A stretch of 64,000 bases of DNA from assembly GCA_963082975.1 (NCBI GenBank), contig OY720345.1, positions 58,138,528 to 58,202,527 on the forward strand, in the 5' to 3' direction. Position 1 is the stretch's first letter. Every line of letters begins with the position of its first letter. This DNA comes from Labia minor. Lineage: Eukaryota; Arthropoda; Insecta; Dermaptera; Spongiphoridae. Of this stretch, positions 55,003 to 64,000 are shown one piece after another. Position numbers and translations under genes: made by a program. The notes under the pieces were generated by a model. That model was not told where the DNA came from. It ran no database searches and worked only from the letters and a program-made list of their open reading frames with translations.

Positions 55003-55311
55003 AAAAGGTTACGAGAATTAGCCAATGGCTAATTGATGTGGTGGTGGTATGGTGCGGATGTCGAAAAACGAATGCGAGGCTTGCGCGTTGAGTGCCACGT
55101 GCGTCGACAGGCGACTCCGGAACACGGCGGCTAGCATATTCAGTGGCCCGTCGCCGAGCACCGAGACGGGATCGGATTGAAGGTCCACGGCCAAAGGACG
55201 TCGTCGACTGGCAGTTGTTTAAGGACCACGGGGGCCTTCCTGTGCCATGCAGCGACAAGCCGCACCGCGCCACAGCCGAGCATGAGCTCACCCCTGCTGG
55301 ACCGGGACGAG
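55003..55311 (+). CDS. candidate first exon of an unidentified gene, extending past the window or to unseen exons
   Basis: A sharply GC- and CpG-rich block in otherwise AT-rich DNA ends at a perfect donor, GACGAG/GTAAGT (donor at 55312). Two readings are possible. One starts at ATG 55282 and gives MSSPLLDRDE, phase 0, with a long GC-rich 5' UTR. The other is an open frame from 55092 reaching the donor in phase 1 (includes DVVDWQLFKDHGGLPVP). A CCAAT box (GCCAATGG) lies near 55020. No matching downstream exon was found up to 64,000. I do not recognise either product. Confidence 0.4.
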
Positions 55312-55539
55312 GTAAGTCACCCCAATTTATTTTTTTTATTTTATGTTGTTTTTTGTTTTTTTTTATAAATAAATGAAAAAAATATATTTTGAAAATTCAT
55401 ACGATTTTATTTTTTAATTTATTATTATAATTAATGGAAAAAAAGGATTTTTGTTCATTTACATTTTTATTTTAATAAATTAATATAAATTAATAAAATA
55501 AAGTACTAATTTTACTTTTAATTATATATATATATATAT

Positions 55540-55724
55540 GACCAAACGTCCCGTTTATCCGGGATTGTCCCGGCGTTCCGAAAAAAGTCTTCGGGACAGC
55601 CTATTGTCCCGTTTTTTAAATATTTAGGATATTTCTTACTTTTTTCAAAATTTTTTCAATTTGCTTTTAAAAAAAAGGTTAACCGTTTGTCCCGGTTTGG
55701 TGTTTTCGTAATATGGTCACCCTA
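55540..55724. mobile_element. GTGACCA-ended element remnant
   Basis: TGACCAAACGTCCCG at the left and ATGGTCACCCTATA at the right are partial inverted ends around a GTCCCG-rich core. It abuts the MITE at 55725. Classification as hAT is only a guess. Confidence 0.4.
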
Positions 55725-55968
55725 TATATGTGCCCATAATTATGAAAGTGGTCTAAGTCAATTCAAGCTTTCAAAACATTTTCATGTGTAATTCACACAA
55801 AATTTCATATTCATAATAAATTTCGATTAATCAAAACTAAGAAAATTATAACTTAAAATGTCGCATAATATAAATTTTTTTTTTTAATTTATTCAAATGA
55901 AAATCATTAGATATTTCGAAACAAGAAATATATGACTTAGACCACTTTCATATTTATGGGCACATATA
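55725..55968. mobile_element. 244-bp MITE with 36-bp inverted ends
   Basis: The left end starts TATATGTGCCCATAATTATG and continues to GGTCTAAGTCA. The right end is its complement with a single mismatch over 36 bp. TA at the edges suggests a Tc1/mariner target, but no coding remnant remains. Confidence 0.78.
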
Positions 55969-56778
55969 CGTCTTTTGTTAAAATTTTAAGCCCTAACTAT
56001 AATTTATGCTATTTTAGACAAGGATATTAAATATTAGTATAATGTTTTTTTGTAAAATATTAAAGAGAATAATAAAGTTTTTATATTAAAATATATTTTT
56101 TTCATACTTAATTTAATTAAATTAGAATAAAATATAAATTCCAAAATAATATATATATAAATTTTATTTTCAATGTGTAGAGATAAATGAATTAATTATA
56201 AATTTATTTTCTTTAAATTTTTTTTTTCAGTTTAATTAAAATATGTAATAGGTAAATATTGAATATTTTGTGTGATTTATATAAATATTCAATATACTTA
56301 ATAATATATAAATAAATATCTAGTATAAATATCGAAAATAAATTATCTAAAATTAAATAGTTGTTAATAAATTTCTTTGAAATCATAATAATAAATATTT
56401 CCAGCCTTATTTTTATTAAATATAAAAATTCTCAAAATAATTTCAAATGAAAATGCTTTTATAAATAAATTAATTGATTTTCTTTATTTTTAGTATCTTA
56501 AAAATAAATTCTATCTTTATTTTATTTTTTCAATCATAAAATAATTTTTATATATTAAAAATAATAAAACTTTTAACGTATAAGAAATAATTTTTATAAA
56601 ACATTTTGAAAAATTAAACAAAATTTTAATTTATTATTTTTTTTCTCAATTGAATAAAATTTTTTTTGTATCTTTCGAAATATATTTTTATTTATTAAAC
56701 ATTTAATAAATATGAATATTATATTAGAAATCTAATTTTAATATATAAAATAATATTCCAACTATTATTAAAATAGTT

Positions 56779-57300
56779 CAGGGATGGCGGACCTATAGCA
56801 CGTCTGAAAATTGTCATGGCATGCACAAAGAGAATATTATTTGTTTAATAATTATAACTTTTTTTCATTGTGATGATATCTTAATAATTTCTGAAATGAG
56901 ATAGAAAGAAAGTTATTATTTGCCTAAAATTCGGTTAAATATTGGAAATAATATAGCGAGTCCACACTACGATAATCTAAAATCAATTAAAGAATTTCCA
57001 TACAATAAAAATAAAAAAAAATAATAGTCAATTTTTAAAAGAGATATATTTTGACCACAAATAAATTCCAAATTTTTTAATAATCATTTTATTTTTTTGG
57101 TATTAAGTTTATATTAATTTTTAAAATTATAATACTTTTATTCAGGATACTTAGAAGTTATACAAAAATATTCGATTATATATTAACGCTAAAAGGGGTA
57201 CAGGTGGTGGAGAAAAAAATCATAACAATTTTGTGGCACGTTAGTTACTTCATAATAATAATTTTGGGGCACGATCGTCCAAAAAGGTTCACCATCCCTG
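56779..57300. mobile_element. 522-bp hAT-like element
   Basis: The ends CAGGGATGGCGGACCT and, inverted, CAGGGATGGTGAACCT match at 14 of 16. The flanking octamers AAATAGTT and ATTTAGTT match at 6 of 8. An inner stretch (about 57045-57180) resembles the local duplicated sequence at 53660 and 54550, probably a nested insertion. Confidence 0.65.
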
Positions 57301-57558
57301 ATTTAGTTTCAAATAAGGTATATTTTCGATTATTAATAAATTTCAATGAAAAATATTTTTTTTTTAATTTTAGCAATATATATTTATCATTTAATATTTT
57401 TTCACACACCACAATTTTTTTTTTCAATAAGCATAAAATATGTATATTTTTATTTGATCTTTCAATATTTAAAATATTTATTTCTATCATAAATAGAAGA
57501 ATACTTTCAAGATGTTCTTTTGTAAATTTCAACTATAACTTTTGAAATAGTTCAGCAC

Positions 57559-58108
57559 CATAGGCGTGTGTAGCGTGATCTATTACATTGGGGAGGGGGG
57601 ATCGGGGGGTCTCTCCCGGTAAAAATTTTGACAAAATAAATTATTTGTTTATTCATAAGGTTTAGACCAGGGGTTCTTAAACTGTGGGTCGCGACCCCCC
57701 TGGGGGTCTCGAGACTACTGAAAGGGGGTCGCAAAGATCTGATACTTTTGAATCATTATAAATAAAATTTTAAAATTATTAAATTATATATATGTGAAAT
57801 GAATGGGTATGTATTCTTTAATCCTTATTTTATTCACGTTGTAAAATAGTGCGATATTACATCTACATCTACGGTTAATATATATTTCATTATATGGAGG
57901 AGGGGGTCGTTTAAAATTTCCTAAGCTTGAAGGGAGTCGCTATATAAAAGAGTTTAAGAAGCCCTGGTTTAGACTATACTTATACGTAATTTAAATATGT
58001 TTTTACTTTTTTACTTTTGGGTTCTCAGTTAAAAGACTTATCACTTTTAAATTTATTTTTTGCACAATGTTTGGAGGGGGGGGGGGGGCCACGTGCCCGA
58101 CGCCTATG
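57559..58108. mobile_element. hAT element (outer) with another hAT inside
   Basis: The ends CATAGGCG and CGCCTATG are inverted and flanked by exact 8-bp TTCAGCAC (57551-57558 and 58109-58116). Poly-G tracts lie near both ends. The interior is interrupted by a second hAT element at 57668-57966. Confidence 0.8.
57668..57966. mobile_element. 299-bp hAT miniature element (inner)
   Basis: The ends are CAGGGGTTCTTAAACT and AGTTTAAGAAGCCCTG, with exact duplication GTTTAGAC (57660-57667 and 57967-57974). GGGGGTCGC runs lie near both ends. No coding remnant was recognised. Confidence 0.87.
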
Positions 58109-58262
58109 TTCAGCACCATTTAGACAAATATACCTTATATTTCAAATCAACAATAGCATAAAAAATCATTTAAAAATCTAAAATAAATATATATATATAT
58201 AAAAGGTTTCTCTAACTTTCAATTAATTTCAAATTTATTAGATTAATTTAGATAGTGTAGGT

Positions 58263-58546
58263 CAGCGGTCGGGGAACTTTTTTTAATCATTACCCCAAAA
58301 TATTTTTGTGTAAGTTGATATTACCCCATGGTGAAGAGCAAAAAGAAAACGAAATCGCCTCTTTTTACCATCTTTCCTATTATAGGTCCCCCATGATAAT
58401 TTTAAAAAGAAAACAATAACTAAAATTTAATTTGTAAAAATACTAATAGGTTTATAAAACAACAAATTAAAAATATATACTTTTTACTCTCAAAAGTTTC
58501 ATTTTTACCCCATTTGGGGTAATTTACCCCGGTTCCCCGACTGCTG
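58263..58546. mobile_element. 284-bp hAT miniature element, distinct family
   Basis: The ends CAGCGGTCGGGGAAC and GTTCCCCGACTGCTG are inverted repeats with an exact 8-bp duplication GTGTAGGT (58255-58262 and 58547-58554). TTACCCC motifs are repeated inside. Confidence 0.87.
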
Positions 58547-58866
58547 GTGTAGGTAAATACTATTACAATGCTTATTATTTTCATTATGGTGGAGATATTT
58601 ATAATAAAAATTATTATTAATTAATATTTATTTTAAGAATTATGAAATTATTATTTTTTTAAATAAATTATTTTCATTTTATTTTTAAATATAATTTGTC
58701 TAAATGTATTTCTATGAATATAAATTAATTCATAGAATTAATATATTAATATTTTACTAAATGAAACTTTGAACTAATATTAAATTACTAATTAAGAAAA
58801 TAAAAATTTAATTCACATAACAAATATTTATCAGATTTAATTATGTAGAACTTATGAGAGAGAATT

Positions 58867-58868
<2 letters not shown>

Positions 58869-58903
<35 letters not shown>
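58869..58903. repeat. (AT)n microsatellite
   Basis: Uninterrupted AT dinucleotide run. Similar shorter runs lie near 19619-19648, 14893-14918 and 23118-23137. Confidence 0.85.
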
Positions 58904-58908
<5 letters not shown>

Positions 58909-59843
58909 TACCATTTTGCAATGTAAATACAATATAAAGCTATAATTCGAAAACTCAATTAGCTATGTATTTATTAAAGTATTATATTAAAGAGAATTAA
59001 TTGTAAAATATTTAGAAACAATTTAAAAAAACATAAATTATTTATTATTTTATGAATATATAAATATATATTTGTTAAAATGATACTCCACGATTCAAAA
59101 ATAATAATTGAATTTTAAACTCGATTATAACAATAATTTATAATATTGTTATAATTCTATTTATAAATCTATACCATTATTTCAATTTTGGATTCAAACT
59201 TAAGAATAATATAATTCAATATTAAATATATTTATAGATTTGATTGAATTTATTGAAATATAAAATCTATAATATTCTCAATATTATATTTTTTGAATTG
59301 GTAGTTTTTAATATCCACTAAAAATATAAAAAGACAAAATAAAAACAATATTTTTTTTTAAAGTCAAATCAAGATTCAAAATTAAAATAGATTTTCAAAG
59401 CCCTTTAAATGAGTTTCAAATTAATTTTTTATTAAAATTTAAAAAAAAAATCAATTTTAACTTCACATAAATATATAATTAGTGAATTGATGACACAAAT
59501 GTCATTTTTTTTTAAATTTATTATTTGATTGTCTGTACTAATATTTCAATTTTAATAGTACATTTATTTTCAAACGAGGATGTTACACATTTAATTGCAT
59601 GTGGTCCTCCAAATGCCAACATTTAGATTAATGTGGTTTTCTACAATACAACATTTTATTTGTAATTTTAATTATAAATTAACATGTTTATATTTATAGA
59701 TAAAAATTACCCACAATCCCGCTAACCAATTACTTCCGATATTAAATAATACTTTTTTTAAATGTAATAATTGAATTTGGTAATATATTTATGAAGCGAA
59801 AAGAAACACAATATAAACAAATGTAACTTATCAATTCTATCAC

Positions 59844-59893
59844 TTAAGTAGGTAGTACCGGGACCCCGAGCCTCGGCTCGGTACTTAAGTTAA
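59844..59893. repeat. GC-rich hairpin repeat, copy 3 (diverged)
   Basis: ACTTAAGTAGGTAGTACC...GAGCCTCGGCTCGGTACTT folds with CTTAAGTA against TACTTAAG. Similarity to the other two is limited to the GGCTCGGTAC part. Confidence 0.4.
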
Positions 59894-60982
59894 AAAAATA
59901 ATTCATTATTATATTGGGTTTGGCTGGTAATATTAATACTTGAGACACCGAGCTGAAATACAATTCTTTAATTATTTATTACAATTATTAAAAGTTGCAT
60001 CAATGCATCAATCTGAATAAAATGAATGGAACTTGGTGTCCTCAATAATACATAAATATGTATTATTAGGTATGTTTCTAAGTGAATGAATATTTTTTTT
60101 ATTGGAAGAATGATAAATATATATCGTAATTTATAATTATAAAATATTATTAAAATATATATTTTTAATTTTATTTCGAAATTAAATTAAAAATTTTAAA
60201 ATATTTTAAATATAAAAAAATATTAATACAATAACCTTTAAAAAAAGGCGGGAGTCAAATTTCAATATGGATGCCATTTTTGACGTCTCCTTATATAATT
60301 TTAACTTAAGAAATAAATAATTAAGATGTTTTTTTCCTGAGATGTGATCAATAAAAATCAATTTTTCTTTATAAATACTATATCTAGTGTGAATTTGAAA
60401 AAAATCGTTAGAGCGGTTTTTGAGAACTCATGGCTATATATATACAATTTTAGCTAGCATAATAAGATAAGATATTTTTTTTTACTTGACTGTAATAGTT
60501 TAATATATTAAAAAAAATTGGGACTTGGGACTTCTCTTAGGTTTAGAAGTCATGTCATATCTTCGTTATTTAATATTTGCCAACCCTTTGTGATTTCATT
60601 TTTTTTTTGTGGCCAAATTTTTAAAAATTCCTATTTTCAATTATACTAATATTATTATAGTCGCACATCATGCCGGTAAAATATTTTTATATATTAATAA
60701 TTTTTATATTTTTCTAAGTTATATTTATATTTTAATTTCAAAAGAAATATAATTATTATTAAAAAAAAAATCATATAATATTGCAGTTTAATATATACAA
60801 ATACACTGCATATTAATATTAATATTAATATTGATATATTAATAAATATTTATATATATTGAATTAGTATATTTTTTTTTGTTATTATTGAATTTAGTTT
60901 TCAATTTTACTTTCTAAATAAAAATTGATTATTATTTTTAATTATTTCTATTAATGATTTATTTGAATATCATTTATAATAA

Positions 60983-61060
60983 TTAACACGTTCCCGCCGG
61001 CATGTACCACCGGTGGCTCATGCCGCCACATAAAATTAATAGACAAACTATGGAAAGTTT
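60983..61060. mobile_element. one-ended copy of the TTAA/CACGTTCCC miniature element
   Basis: It opens with TTAA then CACGTTCCCGCCGG and matches the complement of the copy at 31201-31290 through AGACAAACTATGG. It then runs into unrelated AT-rich sequence, so the second terminus is lost. Confidence 0.65.
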
Positions 61061-61340
61061 GAATAAATTTTATATGAACAAATAAAAAAACATTTTTAAT
61101 CGAAATTTTCTGCCTGAATAACTTGTAGAAATAATAATTTATAAATTTATTTTGTATTATTTTATTCTCTAAAATTTTATACATGTCAATTAGGTATTTA
61201 ATTTATGAAATGATTTGATTTATATATTCATCTCTATTCTAAAAATACAACACTGAAAAAATATTATATAATGTCACTTTCATATTAATTATTATTAATT
61301 ATAATGAGTGGTCTGGATCAGATACAATTTGACTACATAA

Positions 61341-61995
61341 ATAAGTTGACCTGTGGCCAGGTCCGAACCGACCGACGGTTTGAAATAAATTAATTTCCAG
61401 CTACAGAAACAATTTCAAATAATTTTCATATATCTATTAATGTAATAAAAAACAGATATGGATACATAAATAATAAATATAAACATTTTTAATTTTATTT
61501 TATTTATAATATATATGCAAGACCAGGCTGTGACGTCATGCATGGCTGGATGACGTCATATAATTTTAAATCAAGAAAAAACTAATAAATATGATTTTTC
61601 TCGAGGATAAAACCAATACAAAGTGCATGATTCGTGGTGATATATAAAAAAATCTCCTTTGGTGTGAAAATAACCCTTTCCTTCCTATCGTCGATCGCTA
61701 ATACTACCACTTCCGGTTTCCGGATTTGCACCAAAAGTTGATCAATTCATCCCACTGATGCATTAAGTAAATATACCAAATTTCATCAAAATCGGTTGAG
61801 CCGTTCAGGCTGTACACATCTATACGGACGGACAGACGGACAGACGGACGGACAGACGGACAGACGGACGGACAGACATCATGCTAAAAATACTTTTTTC
61901 TGTTTAGAAAATGCAGGATTCGTGGAGATATGTAAAAATCTCCACATGTGAAATTTGGTGTGAAAACAATACCTCCCTTACTATCGTCGGTCGGT
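61341..61995 (+). mobile_element. ACCGACCGACG-ended MITE family 2, copy 3
   Basis: Full-length: GGCCAGGTCCGAACCGACCG at the left, CGTCGGTCGGT at the right, two TGACGTCA boxes, and a GACGGACA tandem array at about 61825-61878 (longer than in copy 4). The 11-bp inverted repeat ACCGACCGACG is subterminal on the left, because conserved sequence continues outward. Confidence 0.82.
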
Positions 61996-63254
61996 AAAAA
62001 TTGTGAAAACATTTAAATTATAAACTTATCCAAATAATATTTCCTAAAATTTATGTTAGTATTTTAAAAGAATTTATTTCTAGTTGTGGAGTTCGACGGG
62101 TAGGGACGAAGGACGGGACGGAAATAGACGTAGGTTGCAAAAATGATATATTGCGACGTGATATATATAATAAGTTCATTATATCGTCTTAATATATCTA
62201 TAATCCCTGTTGAGATCGAACTGCCTATTTACATGTTTATTTACACCTATATACCATACGGTAAACAGACCATCTAACAGACTAGTAAACTCTATTGTTT
62301 CCGCTGTAACAAAGTTTTTGACGCCACCATGCGAAAAATCGGGCTTGTGTTTATATATTTTCGTCTTTTTTTTTTTTATTTTATTGTGAATTTAAATATT
62401 ATAGATTTTCCAGTTAAGTGAAAAAATATTTTTTCAGAGATAAAACTAATATTTAAGCAATCAATTATACTTTTTTCAAAAATGTATATAAGTTTTATAC
62501 CCTAATAAATAAGTTTTCGCTTAGCTGGAAATCCTACAATCTTTTATGTCATTTACATATCTAAAATAAACGAATAATGTTCTATGTAATATATAAGATT
62601 TATTTGAAAATAAATGAAAATTATAAAATGCTAATTACAAATTATGTTATGAGTAAACACTAGTAATCATATCTTTTTCACACATTGTTTTGTCATATAT
62701 TGAATTTAATTTTCGCAATAAATTAATTGCTCAGTATTTTAATACATTTTTGCTCAGTAAAAAATTCCAAATGACCATTATTTTATTGTTTTTTCGCACG
62801 GTAAAATATTTTAAATTCGCTCAGTAATTCATGCCTAGTAAATTAAATAAAATCGTTCAGTATTTGATGCTCTGTGTAAATCACTGAATGTACAGTAAAT
62901 TTTCTGTATTATAATATTGATGAATTCCTCCATTCTATTTAAATATAGGTATTATTTTAATTTTTTTTTTAATTTACATTTTTTAGAAAAATTATTTAAA
63001 TATATAAATATAATATATATTTATATCTGGTATTACATCGCTCAAGAAAATATAATGAATTTGTTATTATTTACTTTTTTATGTAGATTTATAATTAAAT
63101 TTAATTTTGAAATATTGATACAAGAAAAAATTTCGGCTCACAAAAATTTTCAGTGGTTCTTAACAAAAAATGTGAAATTAGGATAGCATTTTTACCGATA
63201 TGTACAAGGCAATATGTATTGTAAGCACAGACCATTGTAAGTATAGACACTATA
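61996..63254. other. AT-rich spacer between two copies of MITE family 2
   Basis: It contains one GC-rich phrase (GACGGGTAGGGACGAAGGAC at 62096) and a region near 62700-62900 with five diverged repeats of the type CTCAGTAnnTnATGC. No gene was recognised. Confidence 0.4.
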
Positions 63255-63893
63255 AAATAAGTTGACCTGTGGCCAGGTCCGAACCGACCGACGGTTTGAA
63301 ATAAATTAATTTTCAGCTACAGAAACAATTTCAAATAATTTTAAAATATCTATTAATGTAATAAAAAACAGATATGGATAGAACATAAATATTTTTAATT
63401 TTATTTTATTTATAATATATAGCTGAAGTAGCCGGCGTTGCCCGTGAGGCTGTGACGTCATGAAGGGCTGGGTGACGTCATATAATTTTAAATTAAGAAA
63501 AACATAATGAAGATGATTTTTCCCGAGGATAAAACCAATACATTCGTGGTGATATGTAAAAAAATCTCCTCATGTGAAATTTGGTGTGAAAATAACCCTT
63601 CCCTTCCTATCGTCGTTCGCTAATACTACCACTTCCGGTTTCCGGATTTGCACCAAAAGTTGATCAATTCATCCCACTGATGCATTAAGTAAATATACCA
63701 AATTTCATCAAAATCCGTTGAGCCGTTCAGGCTGTACACATCTATACGGACGGACAGACGGACGGACGGACAGACATCATGCTAAAAGTACTTTTTTCTG
63801 TTAAGAAAATGCTTGATTCGTGGAGATATGTAAAAATCTCCACATGTGAAATTTGGTGTGAAAACAATACCTCCCTTACTATCGTCGGTCGGT
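63255..63893 (+). mobile_element. ACCGACCGACG-ended MITE family 2, copy 4
   Basis: Close to the copy at 61341, from ATAAGTTGACCTGTGG at the left to CGTCGGTCGGT at the right. It differs by a shorter GACGGACA array and by an extra phrase, AGCTGAAGTAGCCGGCGTTG, at 63421 that resembles widespread arthropod repeat ends. Confidence 0.82.
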
Positions 63894-64000
63894 AAAAATG
63901 AAAAATTACTTACCTTTATTAAAAATGAAAAATTACTTACCTTCGCTAATTTAAAAAAAAATTTAAAATCTTACCTTTTTACTTATAAAAATAGACTTAT

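Larger units (their letters stand above)
58555..60982. other. AT-rich non-coding stretch
   Basis: Apart from the AT microsatellite and the hairpin repeat at 59844, nothing recognisable. About 60240-60480 resembles 18580-18760 in scattered blocks (CTTTATAAA, AGCGGTTT, GCTAG.ATAATAAGATAAGATA), probably another old repeat copy. Confidence 0.4.

Noticed and set aside
57204-57545. Overlapping open frames on both strands rich in Phe, Ile, Asn and Lys
   Set aside because: Composition is what AT-rich non-coding DNA gives; no domain is recognisable and part lies in a hAT-like element.
61825-61878. CRISPR-like short repeats
   Set aside because: It is a simple GACGGACA tandem array without unique spacers, inside a MITE.

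Overview
The window is eukaryotic nuclear DNA from an animal, most likely an arthropod. It is strongly AT-rich. Two genes have spliced coding sequence with GT/AG introns from about 70 bp to several kb, and transposon debris fills most non-coding space. The alpha-actinin and topoisomerase II proteins read like insect or other arthropod orthologues. The LINE fragments encode an arthropod-type tail. Species and order cannot be fixed from the sequence.

Layout. (1) Positions 1-14,435: no recognised exon. This is probably the large first intron or upstream region of alpha-actinin. It holds copies of several miniature DNA transposon families, a fold-back element, hAT elements and three unexplained islands of less AT-rich sequence. 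(2) Positions 14,436-31,551, + strand: alpha-actinin, 14 coding exons reconstructed per transcript plus one alternative, 857 residues, lacking only the short N-terminal exon. Two 86-nt exons (24,841-24,926 and 26,205-26,290) encode alternative versions of the same piece of the second CH domain and must be mutually exclusive. A fold-back palindrome of about 520 bp lies between them. (3) Positions 34,550-38,965, - strand: an intact 1,471-residue DNA topoisomerase II with no intron in its coding sequence. A spliced 5' leader is inferred. (4) Positions 41,740-42,060: a candidate cell-cycle promoter with three CCAAT boxes and E2F-like sites. It lies between topoisomerase II and a divergently transcribed six-exon gene at 42,859-45,539 (+). 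That gene is read here as a Cut8/Sts1-type nuclear proteasome tether, 326 residues. Both neighbours are mitotic functions. (5) Positions 45,540-64,000: no complete gene. There is a GC-rich candidate first exon ending in a consensus donor at 55,311, an X-box-like palindrome at 52,278, decayed mariner copies and a nested cluster of hAT elements.

The repeat fraction can be resolved well. Ten hAT elements were found, most with 8-bp target duplications; two same-sized copies carry a transposase-end fragment, and one element is nested inside another. There are also two mariner deletion derivatives, a TTAA-flanked piggyBac-like miniature element and three copies of one LINE 3' end. Seven copies of a family of about 500-750 bp with terminal hairpins are present, plus four long copies of an ACCGACCGACG-ended family. 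Three otherwise different families share an internal module. No rRNA, convincing tRNA, CRISPR array or bacterial-type operon was seen.
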